A stretch of DNA of 64,000 nt from Mycobacterium sp. SVM_VP21 (GCA_024758765.1 CP101406.1:2108001-2172000); one strand, 5' to 3'. Positions 13,155 through 22,569 are shown, counted from the stretch's first letter. Translations and numbers: made by a program. The notes: generated from the letters alone by a model not told the origin.

Positions 13155-15575
13155 TTACGGCGGCGGCGCAGGGGGCGGCAGCAGCGGAATGGTGATCGGC
13201 GGCAGCCCGGGAATCTCCACCACCGTCGAACCCACCGGCCCGATCGGCGGTAGGCCGTCCGGCGGCGGTGGCGGTGGCGGCGGGATGCCGTTGCTGACCT
13301 CGATGGTGATGATCGAACCGGGAATGGTCTGACCATTCGGTGAGGTGCCGACCACCGCCCCGGAACGGGCGCTGCTGTTGACCCAGTTCGGCTGGTCGGC
13401 GACCTGGAATCCGACTTCCTTCAGGCGCGCCCGGGCGGCGTCCACGTCCAGGCCGGTGACGCTGGGCACCCGTGAGTTGGGGCCGCCGTCGACGTACCGC
13501 GGATCGGTCGGCGGCATGATGATGTCGCCGAAGTCGGTGGAGATCGGTTTCATTGCCGCAAACCAGGTCCGGGCCGGCTCATTGCCGCCGTAGAGGTCCC
13601 CGTCGCCGCAGTGCCGCAGCGGGAACGAGCACAGGTCGCCGGGCGAGAGGGAGTCGTCGAAGATGTAGTTGGCTGCCGCGTAACGGTTGGTGAAGCCCAG
13701 AAAGCCCGACGAGCGGTGCGCCTCGGTGGTGCCGGTCTTGCCCGCCATCGGCAGATCCCAGCCCACCGAACCGGCGGCCGGTGCCGCGGTGCCGCCGCCT
13801 TGGATGTCCTTGCTCAAGGCGTTGGCCATCGTGTTCGCGAGCCCTTCGGGAACCACTCGCTCACAGGTCTCGGTGGTCACAGCCACCTCGTTGCCGTTGC
13901 GGTCGAAGACCTTGTCGATCGGGTTCGGCGGGCACCAGACCCCACCGGAGGCCAAGGTTGCGGCAACGTTGGACAGCTCCAGCGCGTTGACCTCGATCGG
14001 GCCCAGGGTGAACGAGCCCAGGTTCTGCCGTTTGACGAAGTCGGCGAGGCTCTCGTTGCTGTCCGGATCGTAGTCGCGGGCGGTACCCGGATCGGCGTAG
14101 GAGCGCAGACCCAGCTTGATCGCCATGTCCACGGTGCGGCCGACGCCGACCTGGGAGATCAGCTTCGCGAACGCGGTGTTGGGCGAGGTCGCCAGCGCGG
14201 TGGAGACGTTCATCGGCGACCGGTAGGGCGCGACGTTGACCACGCACCAGGTCTCCTTGGGGCAGCCCTTGGCGCCGCCTGAGCCCATGCCCTTGGTCTG
14301 GAACCGGCCGGGCACTTCGAGATCGGCGCTGATGCCCATGCCCATCTCCAGCGCTGCGGCCACGGTGAAGGTCTTGAAAATCGACCCGGCGCCGTCGCCG
14401 ACCAGTGAGAACGGTTGCGGCCGCATGGTTTCGCCGAGGTCAGCGTTGAGCCCGTAGGTACGATTGCTGGCCATCGCCAGCACCGGGTGTGCGTCGCTCC
14501 CGGGCTTGATCACGCTCATCACACTGGCGATGCCCTGCACGTTGGGGTTGGCGAAGCTGTCGATCGCCTCTTTGATCGGGGCCTGCACGTCGGGGTCCAG
14601 CGTGGTGTGGATGACGTAGCCGCCGCGGGCCACCTGCTCCTTGCTGATCCCCGCCCGCGTGAGGTACTCCTGCACGTAGTCGCAGAAGAAGGCCCGGTCG
14701 CCGGCCGCGATGCAGCCCCGCGGCAGCTCGTTGGGCTGCGGCAGGATGCCCAGTGGCTCCTGCTTGGCCGCTCGCAGTGCGTCGGCCTCGCCGGGGATGT
14801 TTTCGATCATGGTGTCCAGCACCAGGTTCCGTCGCGCCAGCGCACCCTCGGGATTGGTGTAGGGGTTCAGCGTACTGGTCGACTGCACCATGCCCGCCAG
14901 CAGGGCCGACTGCTGCCAGTTCAGGTCCACGGCGTCCACGCCGAAGTAGGTCTGGGCGGCGTCTTGGATGCCGAACGAGTTGTTCCCGAACGACACCAGG
15001 TTCAGGTAGCGGGTCAGGATCTGCGGTTTGGTGAAGGTCCGGTCCAGCGTGAGCGCCATCCGGATCTCGCGGAGCTTGCGTGCGGGGGTGGTCTCGATCG
15101 CGGCACGCTTCTCGGCGTCGGTCTGGGCCAGCACCAGCAGTTGGTAGTTCTTGATGTACTGCTGCTCCAGCGTCGAGCCGCCGCGGGTGTCGATGTCTCC
15201 AGAGGCGTAGCCGGCCAGCCCGGTCAGCGTGCCCTTCCAGTCCACCCCACTGTGTTCGGCGAACCGCTTGTCCTCGATGGAGACGATCGCCAGCTTCATC
15301 GTGTCGGCGATCTTGTCGCTGGGCACCTCGAACCGGCGCTGCGAGTACAACCACGCGATCGTGTTGCCCTTGGCGTCGACCATCGTCGACACCGCGGGCA
15401 CGTCACCGCTGACCAGCTGGGCCGACCCATTGGCCACCACGTCGGAGGCGCGGTTGGACATCAGGCCGATACCGCCGGCGACGGGAAACAGCAGCGCCGC
15501 GAGCAATACGGCGGCGAGCAGACAACACCCGGCCAGTTTGAGCACAGTAGGGCCGGTCGGGGGGCGCTCCGACAT
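13155..15575 (-). CDS. ponA2: Bifunctional penicillin-binding protein PonA2
   Basis: The 806-aa class A PBP has a membrane anchor (residues ~12-38). Its glycosyltransferase domain shows EDKRFAEHSGVDWKG and GGSTLEQQYIKNYQL. The transpeptidase domain has SIFK (SxxK), SPNT (SxN) and KTGTTEA (KTGT). A C-terminal PASTA domain (RVPSVTGLDVDAARARLKEV) and a Pro-rich tail with eight consecutive prolines complete it. It polymerises and cross-links peptidoglycan at the cell membrane; the M. tuberculosis orthologue Rv3682 matters in stress and non-replicating survival. I start at MSERPPTGPTV; an ATG three codons upstream also exists. It diverges from whiB4. Confidence 0.95.
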   Translation of the reverse strand: MSERPPTGPTVLKLAGCCLLAAVLLAALLFPVAGGIGLMSNRASDVVANGSAQLVSGDVPAVSTMVDAKGNTIAWLYSQRRFEVPSDKIADTMKLAIVSIEDKRFAEHSGVDWKGTLTGLAGYASGDIDTRGGSTLEQQYIKNYQLLVLAQTDAEKRAAIETTPARKLREIRMALTLDRTFTKPQILTRYLNLVSFGNNSFGIQDAAQTYFGVDAVDLNWQQSALLAGMVQSTSTLNPYTNPEGALARRNLVLDTMIENIPGEADALRAAKQEPLGILPQPNELPRGCIAAGDRAFFCDYVQEYLTRAGISKEQVARGGYVIHTTLDPDVQAPIKEAIDSFANPNVQGIASVMSVIKPGSDAHPVLAMASNRTYGLNADLGETMRPQPFSLVGDGAGSIFKTFTVAAALEMGMGISADLEVPGRFQTKGMGSGGAKGCPKETWCVVNVAPYRSPMNVSTALATSPNTAFAKLISQVGVGRTVDMAIKLGLRSYADPGTARDYDPDSNESLADFVKRQNLGSFTLGPIEVNALELSNVAATLASGGVWCPPNPIDKVFDRNGNEVAVTTETCERVVPEGLANTMANALSKDIQGGGTAAPAAGSVGWDLPMAGKTGTTEAHRSSGFLGFTNRYAAANYIFDDSLSPGDLCSFPLRHCGDGDLYGGNEPARTWFAAMKPISTDFGDIIMPPTDPRYVDGGPNSRVPSVTGLDVDAARARLKEVGFQVADQPNWVNSSARSGAVVGTSPNGQTIPGSIITIEVSNGIPPPPPPPPDGLPPIGPVGSTVVEIPGLPPITIPLLPPPAPPP

Positions 15576-15731
15576 GGCTAACACACTAGCGGTGGTCGCA
15601 AGCGCGGCGGAGCCGGGCGAAGTGGGCCACCGCCATCAACCCAGCCCCGGGGCAAGCGGGTGCTCGCCGAAGACCCCGAAGACCGTGGGGACCCTGGGCG
15701 GATTTAACTGACATAGGCGTCAAAAAATACT

Positions 15732-15855
15732 GGTTCATGCGGCGGTTCCAGCGTCGGCTCTCCTGCGTCGGGCCTCGCTGAACCGCGGGGTTCATGCGGC
15801 GGTCCCAGCGTCGGCTCTCCTGCGTCGGGCCTCGCTGAACCGCCGGGTTCAGGCG
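15732..15855. repeat. 57-bp tandem repeat, two copies plus a stub
   Basis: Unit GGTTCATGCGGCGGT(T/C)CCAG...CGCTGAACCGC begins at 15732 and 15789, and a partial third copy begins at 15846, giving a period of exactly 57 bp. A second pair with the same period and about 90% identity is at 39915-40029, and a single copy is inside acs. It lies in the 503-bp ponA2-whiB4 intergenic region, which holds no other gene I can support. Confidence 0.85.
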
Positions 15856-16021
15856 GACTCGCGCTGCTGATGGCGACGCAGATCATGATCGGACTGCACG
15901 GTCGTCCCAAAAAAGTGGCGATCAACCTGTTGCGCAGACAGCACCTGACCACCTAACTTGGACATCGAGTGCGATTCAGGTAACACTGATGACACGATGT
16001 GGCGTAGATCGCAGTGTGTCG

Positions 16022-16033
16022 ATCGGCGCCGAT
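16022..16033. promoter_or_regulatory. Palindrome ATCGGCGCCGAT upstream of whiB4
   Basis: A perfect 12-bp palindrome lies 45 bp before the whiB4 start. It is a candidate operator for whiB4; no matching consensus is known to me. Confidence 0.3.
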
Positions 16034-16078
16034 GTTGAATAGGTGGCTGCCGGCGGCGGCCGGGACGGAGGATCGTCA

Positions 16079-16450
16079 GTGTCTGTTGCAGGGACAGCGG
16101 TTCACAACGCCAGCATGCCAACGGCTTCAGCATCCCAACCCCCCCGAACCGTCTTGCGCGGCGTGCAGGACGAGGGTCGAATCGCCTGGGTTTCCAAAGC
16201 CGTCTGCCGCGGTGCGGATCCCGATGAACTCTTCGTACGCGGTGCGGCGCAACGCAAAGCCGCGGTGATCTGTCGGCACTGCCCGGTCGTGCTTGAGTGT
16301 CTGGCCGACGCCCTCGACAACCGGGTCGAGTTCGGTGTGTGGGGCGGCATGACCGAACGGCAACGCCGGGCGCTGCTCAAGCAGCACCCCGAAGTGACCT
16401 CCTGGCGCGAGTACTTCGCCGCCCAGCGCAAGCAGCGTGACGCCGGCTGA
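16079..16450 (+). CDS. whiB4: WhiB4 iron-sulfur redox regulator
   Basis: The 123-aa protein contains the WhiB4 core: SKAVCRGADPDELFVRGAAQ, then RKAAVICRHCPVVLECLADA and EFGVWGGMTERQRRALLKQH. The four cysteines (C...C-x2-C-x5-C) ligate an O2- and NO-sensitive [4Fe-4S] cluster. In M. tuberculosis (Rv3681c) apo-WhiB4 binds DNA and controls antioxidant genes and nucleoid condensation. I start at GTG 16079 because GGAGG lies 7 bases upstream; ATG 16115 is the alternative, and an ATG at 16043 lacks a site. It is divergent from ponA2, as in other mycobacteria. Confidence 0.9.
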   Translation: MSVAGTAVHNASMPTASASQPPRTVLRGVQDEGRIAWVSKAVCRGADPDELFVRGAAQRKAAVICRHCPVVLECLADALDNRVEFGVWGGMTERQRRALLKQHPEVTSWREYFAAQRKQRDAG

Positions 16451-16481
16451 CGCTGGGCTGAGTCCCTCTTCGCTTCTACTT

Positions 16482-17639
16482 CTACTTCTTCGCCGTCAAC
16501 TGATCGGCGATCGCGCCGAGCGCCTCCAAATCGGAGACGTCGAACGGCAATGACGGCACCCCTACGATGGGAACCCGCGGGTTGGCCCGGGTGAAACGCG
16601 ACAGCAGTCGGATCTCACGCTTAGCGGTAGCGCCGCGCTCGGCGTGAATCTGCAGCGCCGCAGTGGTGAGCGACTTCGTCCCTTCCGGCAGCGATGCGCT
16701 GACCTTGGGCTCCTGCAGCGTCTCGATCGCGTCGATGGCGCGCTCGACGGGCAGGTCGCACAACATCGGATGGGTGCGGTTGAGAATCAGCCCAGCCAGC
16801 GGCATGTGCTCTTGGGAGAGTCGGTCGACGAAGAACGACGCCTCCCGCAGCGCGTCCGGTTCGGCTGCCGACACCACTACGAACTGGGTGCCGCGGCGCT
16901 TGAGCAAGTCATAGGTGCGGTCTGCCTTCTCCCGGAAGCCGCCGAAGGTGGCGTCGAGGGACTGCACGAAATTCGCTGCGTCGGAAAGCATTTGCGAACC
17001 GAGAACAGTCGACAGCGCTTTCATCGCCAGGCCGAGCGCACCGGCGACCAGCTTGCCGATGCCCCGTCCGGGGCCCAACAGCAACTTCCACAACCGGCTG
17101 TCCATGAAGCTGCCCAGCCGCTTCGGTGCGTCCAGGAAGTCCAGGGCGTTGCGCGACGGCGGGGTGTCGACCACCACCAGGTCCCAGCGGTCCTCGGCGA
17201 GAAGCTGGCCGAGTTTCTCCATCGCCATGTACTCCTGCGTGCCGGAGAGCGAGGTGGCGACCGTTTGGTAGAACTGGTTGCCCAGGATCGCCTCGGCCCG
17301 CTCCGGGCCGGAGTACTGCGTCACCATCTCGTCGAAGGTGCGGCGCATGTCGAGCATCATCGCGTGCAGCTGACCGGGTACTTCGGCAGGCAGTTGCACC
17401 CGCTGCGGGTGATTGCCCAGATCGTCGATGCCCAGCGCCTGGGCCAGCCGTCGCGCAGGGTCAATGGTCAGCACGACCACGGTGCGGCCGTATTCCGCGG
17501 CCCGCAGCGCCATCGACGCGGCAGTGGTGGTCTTGCCCACGCCACCGGCGCCGCAGCACACCACCACGCGATTGGAGGTGTCGGCCAGGATCGCCGCCAA
17601 GTCCAGTGCCAGCGGCTTGCCGGTCTTATCGGGTGTCAT
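16482..17639 (-). CDS. ArsA/GET3-family ATPase (Rv3680 homologue)
   Basis: The 385-aa protein has a deviant Walker A motif [20 protein letters not shown] near residue 30. The switch-type [18 protein letters not shown] is near 145, and [20 protein letters not shown] is near the end. GET3 proteins are dimeric ATPases that shield or deliver membrane-protein clients; the mycobacterial pair Rv3679/Rv3680 are GET3 homologues that work together and affect growth on glycerol and stress tolerance. The start overlaps the stop of the partner gene (ATGA), so the two subunits are made in step. No arsenic-binding cysteine triad is visible. Confidence 0.85.
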   Translation of the reverse strand: MTPDKTGKPLALDLAAILADTSNRVVVCCGAGGVGKTTTAASMALRAAEYGRTVVVLTIDPARRLAQALGIDDLGNHPQRVQLPAEVPGQLHAMMLDMRRTFDEMVTQYSGPERAEAILGNQFYQTVATSLSGTQEYMAMEKLGQLLAEDRWDLVVVDTPPSRNALDFLDAPKRLGSFMDSRLWKLLLGPGRGIGKLVAGALGLAMKALSTVLGSQMLSDAANFVQSLDATFGGFREKADRTYDLLKRRGTQFVVVSAAEPDALREASFFVDRLSQEHMPLAGLILNRTHPMLCDLPVERAIDAIETLQEPKVSASLPEGTKSLTTAALQIHAERGATAKREIRLLSRFTRANPRVPIVGVPSLPFDVSDLEALGAIADQLTAKK

Positions 17640-18658
17640 CGAACCCCCTGTTGGCCGAGAATTTCGGAGAGCTCATAGAGGCTGCCGAGGTCCACCCCGT
17701 CGGGGATCGTCGGCAGATGCAGGCGCGGCACATCCAACTGCTGCAGCTGCTCGGCCGTCTCCGTCCGGGCGCTGACGCGGGTGGCGTGCTGGATGGTTTC
17801 GGTCAGCAGACCGGCGAAGTCGTCGTCGCTCAGCGTGATCCCCGCCGCGGTCAGGCCAGCCCGGAGCGCGTCGGCGTCGACGACGCCTTCGGCGGCCTTG
17901 GCCAAGTCCGCGGGATCCAGGTGTGCGGGGATGTCGCGGTTGACGATCACGCTGCCGATCGGTAGGTCCAGCTGCCGCAGCTCATCGATGGCCTCCAAGG
18001 TCTCCTGCATCGGCAGGGCCTCCAGCAGCGTCACCAGATGGATGGCGGTCTGGTCCGAGTGCAGCAGCTTCACCACGCCGTCGGCCTGCGAGTGCACCGG
18101 GCCGCCCTTGGCCAGCTGCGATACCGCCTTGGTCACGTCGAGGAACCGGGAGATCCGGCCGGTCGGCGGTGCATCCACCACGACCGCATCGTAGATCGGC
18201 TTGTTGTTCTTGTCGGTCTGGATCACGTGGTACTTGATCTTGCCGGTGAGAATGACGTCGCGCAGGCCGGGCGCGATGGTGGTCGCGAACTCGACCGCCC
18301 CGACTCGCCGCATCGCCCGCCCGGCGATCCCCAGGTTGTAAAACAGGTCCAGGTACTCCAGGAACGCGGCCTCGATGTCCATCGCCAGCGCGTCGACCTG
18401 CCCACCGTCCTCGGCGGTCGCGACCTTGAGTGGGGTAATGGGCAGCGGCGGCACGTCGAAGAGTTGCGCAATGCCTTGGCGTTCTTCGACTTCCACCAGT
18501 AGCACTCGGCGTCCGCCGGCTGCCAGCGACAACGCCAGCGCGGCCGCAACCGTCGACTTGCCGGTACCGCCCTTGCCGGTCACGAAATGCAGCCGGGCCT
18601 TCGTCAATCGCGAAGGCCAGCCGAGAAGCGGCTCGCTGCTGGATGTGGCTGTCACCAC
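17636..18658 (-). CDS. ArsA/GET3-family ATPase (Rv3679 homologue)
   Basis: The 340-aa protein has the P-loop [20 protein letters not shown], a deviant Walker A with the signature lysine. The switch region is [20 protein letters not shown] and the C-terminal nucleotide loop is [15 protein letters not shown]. It is the second half of the Rv3679/Rv3680 GET3-like pair; a hetero-oligomeric client-handling ATPase at the membrane is the likely unit. The start is GTG 18658 or the adjacent GTG 18655. It diverges from the DUF4177 gene with only 47 bp between the start codons. Confidence 0.85.
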   Translation of the reverse strand: MVTATSSSEPLLGWPSRLTKARLHFVTGKGGTGKSTVAAALALSLAAGGRRVLLVEVEERQGIAQLFDVPPLPITPLKVATAEDGGQVDALAMDIEAAFLEYLDLFYNLGIAGRAMRRVGAVEFATTIAPGLRDVILTGKIKYHVIQTDKNNKPIYDAVVVDAPPTGRISRFLDVTKAVSQLAKGGPVHSQADGVVKLLHSDQTAIHLVTLLEALPMQETLEAIDELRQLDLPIGSVIVNRDIPAHLDPADLAKAAEGVVDADALRAGLTAAGITLSDDDFAGLLTETIQHATRVSARTETAEQLQQLDVPRLHLPTIPDGVDLGSLYELSEILGQQGVR

Positions 18659-18705
18659 TGCATGCTAACCAAGTACTTGGGCGTCCTAGCGATAAGCTCG
18701 CTGCC

Positions 18706-18867
18706 ATGACTCAACGCACGGTCTGGGAGTACGCCACCGTCCCCTTGATCACGCACGCCACCAAGCAGATCCTCGACCAATGGGGAGAAGACGGCTGGGA
18801 GTTGGTGTCGGTGCTGCCGGGGCCCTCCGGTGAGCAGCTCATCGCCTTCCTAAAGCGCCCGCGATGA
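18706..18867 (+). CDS. DUF4177 family small protein (Rv3678A homologue)
   Basis: This 53-aa protein, MTQRTVWEYATVPLITHATK then QILDQWGEDGWELVSVLP, matches the DUF4177 pattern of small proteins with the WEY...GWELVSV motif. Function is unknown. The ATG at 18706 is favoured over a longer in-frame ATG at 18643 because the family starts here and the longer reading would overlap the divergent gene. Its stop overlaps the RidA-family ATG (ATGA), so the two are translated together. Confidence 0.85.
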   Translation: MTQRTVWEYATVPLITHATKQILDQWGEDGWELVSVLPGPSGEQLIAFLKRPR

Positions 18868-19331
18868 GCTGGCGGGTTCGGCTGACCGAACTCGGGATCG
18901 ACCTGCCGGAGGTGGTGGCGCCGCTAGCGGCCTACGTGCCGGCGGTGCGCACCGGCAACCTGGTCTACACGTCCGGCCAGCTGCCGATGCGGGCCGGCGA
19001 GTTGCCGCAGACCGGAAAGGTGGGTGGGCAGGTCAGCCCGGAGGAGGGCCACGCGCTGGCCCGGATCTGCGCTCTCAACGCGCTGGCCGCCGTGGATGCC
19101 CTGGTCGGGCTCGATGCCGTGGCCCGGGTGGTCAAGGTGGTCGGATTCGTCGCGTCGGCGCCGAACTTCAACGGGCAGCCCGCCGTGGTCAACGGTGCCT
19201 CCGAACTGTTGGGTGAGGTGTTCGGCGATGCCGGCAAGCACGCGCGCTCCGCGGTCGGGGTCTCCGAGCTGCCGCTGGACGCGCCGGTGGAGGTCGAACT
19301 GATCGTCGAGTTGAAGGCCGCGGCGGAGTAG
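18864..19331 (+). CDS. RidA/YjgF-family protein (Rv3678c homologue)
   Basis: The 155-aa protein has the RidA-family features GNLVYTSGQLPMRAGELPQT, ALNALAAVDALVGLDAVARV and SAVGVSELPLDAPVEVELIV, where the Arg of the classical RidA site (R105 in E. coli) is changed to another context. Classical RidA hydrolyses reactive enamines/imines from PLP enzymes. This longer subgroup may have another task, because the catalytic Arg in the P-R-S/A motif is not evident. It forms one unit with the DUF4177 gene and the beta-lactamase-fold gene that starts 8 bp on. Confidence 0.8.
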   Translation: MSWRVRLTELGIDLPEVVAPLAAYVPAVRTGNLVYTSGQLPMRAGELPQTGKVGGQVSPEEGHALARICALNALAAVDALVGLDAVARVVKVVGFVASAPNFNGQPAVVNGASELLGEVFGDAGKHARSAVGVSELPLDAPVEVELIVELKAAAE

Positions 19332-19338
19332 CCGAGCG

Positions 19339-20115
19339 GTGTCGGCTAGTCATCCCGCGTACGGTCGGCTGCGGCCGGTCACCGAGACCGCGTCGGTGCT
19401 GCTGGCCGACAATCCCGGGCTGATGACCCTGGATGGCACCAACACCTGGGTGCTGCGTGGCCGGCGCAGCGACGAGGTGGTGATCGTCGACCCGGGGCCC
19501 GACGATGACGAGCACATCGGCCGGCTGGCTGAGGTCGGCCGGATCGCCCTGGTGTTGATCAGCCACCGGCACTTCGATCACACCGAGGGCATCGACAAGC
19601 TGGTGGACGCCGTCGGGGCACCGGTCTACTCCGCAGGTAGCGGATTTCAGCGGCGGCTCGGGGGCGGGTTGACCGACGGTCAGGTGATCGAGGCGGCTGG
19701 CCTGCGGATCACCGTGTTCGCCACCCCGGGGCATACCGCGGACTCGCTGTCGTTCGTGCTGGACGATGCCGTCTTGACCGCCGACACCGTGCTGGGTCGC
19801 GGCACCACGGTCATCGACTCCGAGGACGGCGACCTGACGCACTACCTGGACTCGCTGCGGCGCCTGCGCGGGCTGGGTGGACGCACGGTGCTGCCCGGGC
19901 ATGGACCGGAGCTGCCCAACATCGAGGCGGTGGCCAGCGGCTATCTCGAGCATCGCGAACAGCGGCTCAACCAGGTCCGTTCGGCGCTGGCCGCGCTGGG
20001 TGAGGACGCCACCGCCCGACAAGTCGTCGAATACGTCTATACCGACGTCGACGAAGAGCTCTGGGGTCCCGCCGAATGGTCGGTGCAGGCCCAGCTGAAC
20101 TATCTGCGGGGCTGA
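19339..20115 (+). CDS. Metallo-beta-lactamase-fold hydrolase (Rv3677c homologue)
   Basis: The 258-aa protein carries the zinc motif LISHRHFDHTEGIDKL (HxHxDH). It also has FATPGHTADSLSFVLDDAVL with the next ligand His, DTVLGRGTTVID with the bridging Asp, and TVLPGHGPELPN with the last His. It resembles the LACTB2 subgroup, which includes single-strand endoribonucleases as well as glyoxalase II-like thioesterases. The substrate here is unknown. GTG 19339 gives the expected length. It is the third gene of the DUF4177-RidA unit and converges on crp across a strong inverted repeat. Confidence 0.8.
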   Translation: MSASHPAYGRLRPVTETASVLLADNPGLMTLDGTNTWVLRGRRSDEVVIVDPGPDDDEHIGRLAEVGRIALVLISHRHFDHTEGIDKLVDAVGAPVYSAGSGFQRRLGGGLTDGQVIEAAGLRITVFATPGHTADSLSFVLDDAVLTADTVLGRGTTVIDSEDGDLTHYLDSLRRLRGLGGRTVLPGHGPELPNIEAVASGYLEHREQRLNQVRSALAALGEDATARQVVEYVYTDVDEELWGPAEWSVQAQLNYLRG

Positions 20116-20124
20116 ACAGCCCCG

Positions 20125-20182
20125 CGAGCAGACACATAAGCCCCCTATTTCGCGTGGAAATGGGGGCTTATGTGTCTGCTCG
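20125..20182. terminator. 21-bp perfect inverted repeat between convergent genes
   Basis: The arms 20125-20145 (CGAGCAGACACATAAGCCCC...) and 20162-20182 are exact reverse complements across a 16-nt loop. It sits in the 73 bp between the convergent Rv3677c-like and crp genes and can serve as a bidirectional terminator. The GAGCAGACAC arm resembles GAGCAGACGC hairpins widespread in mycobacterial intergenic DNA. Confidence 0.7.
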
Positions 20183-20188
20183 GCGAAA

Positions 20189-20863
20189 CTAGCGGGCGCG
20201 CCTGGCCAGCCGCTCGGAGTCCGAGATCAGCACGCTCTTGCCCTCGAGCCGGATCCAGCCACGGTGGGCGAAGTCGGCTAGGGCCTTGTTCACCGTCTCC
20301 CGCGAGGCCCCGACCAGCTGGGCGATCTCTTCCTGGGTCAGGTCGTGGGTGACCCGCAGGGCCCCGCCTTCCTGGGTGCCGAACCGTTGCGCCAGCTGCA
20401 GCAGCTGCTTGGCGACCCGGCCGGGCACGTCGGTGAAGATCAGATCGGCCAGGTTGTTGTTGGTGCGGCGCAGCCGGCGGGCCAGCACTCGCAGCAGCTG
20501 CTCGGCGATCTCGGGCCGATCGGAGATCCACGACCGCAGGGCGTCACGGTCCATCGAGACCGCTCGCACCTCGGTGATGGTGGTCGCGCTCGAGGTCCGG
20601 GGGCCCGGGTCGAAGATCGAGAGCTCACCGAACATGTCTGAGGGGCCCATGATGGTCAGGAGGTTCTCCCGGCCATCAGGAGAACGCCGGCCGATCTTCA
20701 CTTTCCCGGAGACGATGATGTACAGCCGGTCGCCGGGCTCTCCCTCGGCGAACACGGTGTGTCCGCGCGGAAAGTCCACGGGCTGAAGCTGCTTGGTCAG
20801 CGCGGCTACGGCGCTGGGCTCAACTCCCTGGAAGATTCCGGCCCTCGCCAGGATCTCGTCCAC
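20189..20863 (-). CDS. crp: cAMP receptor protein Crp
   Basis: The 224-aa protein is the orthologue of Rv3676. Its cyclic-nucleotide domain includes [20 protein letters not shown] and the phosphate-binding cassette [21 protein letters not shown] long C-helix follows. The winged helix-turn-helix has [20 protein letters not shown]. It binds cAMP and controls many genes, including whiB1 and rpfA in M. tuberculosis. A membrane adenylate cyclase of the Rv3645 type lies elsewhere in this window (44208-45851), one possible source of its ligand. Confidence 0.95.
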   Translation of the reverse strand: MDEILARAGIFQGVEPSAVAALTKQLQPVDFPRGHTVFAEGEPGDRLYIIVSGKVKIGRRSPDGRENLLTIMGPSDMFGELSIFDPGPRTSSATTITEVRAVSMDRDALRSWISDRPEIAEQLLRVLARRLRRTNNNLADLIFTDVPGRVAKQLLQLAQRFGTQEGGALRVTHDLTQEEIAQLVGASRETVNKALADFAHRGWIRLEGKSVLISDSERLARRAR

Positions 20864-20967
20864 GATGCCCCTTAGATGTTTTTGATGAAGGTTTGAAATC
20901 GTAAGTGCGGGCCGCTACCCGGCCAGCCACCTGAGTCTAGAGCCACGCGTCAAGCGAGATTACAACG

Positions 20968-21108
20968 CTATAGACGGTTGGCATGCTGATTCGGGGGAAA
21001 CTGAGGATTCGCCTTCTCCTCCCGGCTCAGCCCGGTTTCGATGCGTTCCAGCCCGACTGCTGACAGCATCAGCAGCGTCGGGATGGCAGTGATCAGCAAC
21101 CAGGACAC
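20968..21108 (-). CDS. Possible 46-aa membrane protein (Rv3675-like)
   Basis: In the 311-bp gap between crp and nth, a GTG-initiated minus-strand ORF encodes [20 protein letters not shown], then [20 protein letters not shown] and a short tail. That is one clear membrane helix followed by a charged tail. M. tuberculosis has a small membrane protein gene, Rv3675, at this place, so this is probably its shorter counterpart. No strong ribosome site is seen. Apart from this, the gap only holds the crp and nth promoters. Confidence 0.5.
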   Translation of the reverse strand: MSWLLITAIPTLLMLSAVGLERIETGLSREEKANPQFPPNQHANRL

Positions 21109-21174
21109 AAGTCGTCAGTAAACATGGGCAAGGTCTCGTTGGGGTCACAAATTAGTACCCTGTCGGAGGTGACA

Positions 21175-21921
21175 GTGGACAAAGCCTCCCGCGCGGCGCG
21201 GACGGAGACCCGGACCGGACTGGTCCGGCGTGCTCGTCGGATGAATCGGACTCTGGCGCAGGCCTTTCCCGACGCCCACTGCGAGTTGGACTTCACCACG
21301 CCGCTGGAGCTGGCCGTCGCGACGGTGCTGTCGGCCCAATGCACCGACGTGCGAGTGAACCTGACGACGCCGGCATTGTTCGCCCGGTACCCCACGGCGC
21401 TGGACTACGCCCAGGCCGACCGCACCGAGCTGGAAGAGCTCATTCGGCCCACCGGCTTCTATCGCAACAAGGCGTCTTCCCTGATCAACCTCGGCCAGAT
21501 GCTGGTCGAACGCTTCGACGGGGAACTGCCCGACACCATGGAGGAGCTGGTGCGCCTGCCCGGGGTGGGCCGCAAGACCGCCAACGTGATCCTGGGCAAT
21601 GCGTTCGGGGTCCCGGGCATCACCGTCGACACCCACTTCGGCCGGCTGGTGCGGCGCTGGGCCTGGACCAGCGAGGAAGACCCTGTCAAGGTCGAGCATG
21701 CGGTCGGCGAGCTCATCGAGCGCAAGGAATGGACGTTGCTGTCCCACCGGGTGATTTTTCACGGCCGACGGGTCTGCCACTCCCGCAAGCCGGCCTGCGG
21801 GGTGTGCGTGTTGGCCAAGGACTGCCCGTCGTTCGGGATCGGGCCCACCACCCCGATGGAAGCCGCTGCGCTGGTCAAAGGTCCCGAGACCGAGCATCTG
21901 CTGGCCCTGGCCGGGTTGTAG
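21175..21921 (+). CDS. nth: Endonuclease III (Nth)
   Basis: This 248-aa DNA glycosylase/AP lyase removes oxidised pyrimidines. The helix-hairpin-helix is [20 protein letters not shown], with the catalytic Lys at GVGRKT, and the catalytic Asp is in [14 protein letters not shown]. The [4Fe-4S] cluster is [17 protein letters not shown] (C-x6-C-x2-C-x5-C). CGGAGG lies 5 bases before GTG 21175, which gives a length close to Rv3674c; an ATG at 21124 in frame has no site. It heads a run nth-thioredoxin-NUDIX-marP on the plus strand. Confidence 0.95.
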   Translation: MDKASRAARTETRTGLVRRARRMNRTLAQAFPDAHCELDFTTPLELAVATVLSAQCTDVRVNLTTPALFARYPTALDYAQADRTELEELIRPTGFYRNKASSLINLGQMLVERFDGELPDTMEELVRLPGVGRKTANVILGNAFGVPGITVDTHFGRLVRRWAWTSEEDPVKVEHAVGELIERKEWTLLSHRVIFHGRRVCHSRKPACGVCVLAKDCPSFGIGPTTPMEAAALVKGPETEHLLALAGL

Positions 21922-21936
21922 CCGGTTGCCGCGCCC

Positions 21937-22569
21937 ATGAGCAGATCGACCCGGTGGACCCTGGCGGTACTGGCGGTGGTGGCGGCGCTGCTGATCGGTC
22001 TGGTGAACGAATTGCGCCGCGAGCCGGCCGGGGTCCAGCCCGGCCCGCATCGATCCAGCACAGCCGTGGCCGGAGCCGGCGCGGACCTGGCCTCGCTGCG
22101 GCAGCGCGCCGATCTGCCGCCCTGTCAGGTGGGGCCGGGAGACACCGGGCCGAGCGTCCTGCGCGGCGTCACCGTCGAGTGTGCGGCCGACGGTTCTCCC
22201 GTCGACGTGGCGGCGATGTTCGCCGGCCGGAAGGTGGTACTCAATCTGTGGGCGTACTGGTGCGGGCCGTGCCGGGACGAGCTGCGGGCGTTCGCCGAAT
22301 ACCAGCGCCGGGTCGGGCCGACCGTGACGGTGGTGACGGTGCACCAAGACGACAACCAAGCCGCGGGCTTGGCTCTGCTGGCCGAGCTGGGCGTGCGGCT
22401 GCCCACCCTGCAAGATGGCCGCCGGCAGCTGGCGGCGGCGTTACGGGTGCCCAACGTGATGCCCGCGACGGTGGTGCTGGCCGCGGACGGTAGCGTTGCC
22501 CGCATCCTGCCGCAGCCCTTCGCCAATGCCGAAGAGATCGCCGCTGCCGTCGAGAACAGCGGCCGCTGA
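21937..22569 (+). CDS. Membrane-anchored TlpA-like thioredoxin (Rv3673c homologue)
   Basis: The 210-aa protein has an N-terminal signal anchor (RWTLAVLAVVAALLIGLVNE). A thioredoxin domain follows with VVLNLWAYWCGPCRDELRAF (WCGPC active site) and the cis-Pro segment VPNVMPATVVLAADG. Such proteins reduce or exchange disulfides outside the cytoplasmic membrane. An extra Cys pair lies before the domain (LPPCQVGPG and GVTVECAADG), as in several actinobacterial members. It is followed without a gap by the NUDIX gene (shared base of stop and start). Confidence 0.85.
   Translation: MSRSTRWTLAVLAVVAALLIGLVNELRREPAGVQPGPHRSSTAVAGAGADLASLRQRADLPPCQVGPGDTGPSVLRGVTVECAADGSPVDVAAMFAGRKVVLNLWAYWCGPCRDELRAFAEYQRRVGPTVTVVTVHQDDNQAAGLALLAELGVRLPTLQDGRRQLAAALRVPNVMPATVVLAADGSVARILPQPFANAEEIAAAVENSGR

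Noticed and set aside
13611..15581. Long plus-strand ORFs opposite ponA2 and similar long antisense frames elsewhere
   Set aside because: High G+C keeps antisense frames open; they lack family motifs and their composition is that of a mirrored gene.
15732..15855. CRISPR-like interpretation of the 57-bp repeats
   Set aside because: The copies abut head to tail with no unique spacers between them, so this is a tandem repeat.
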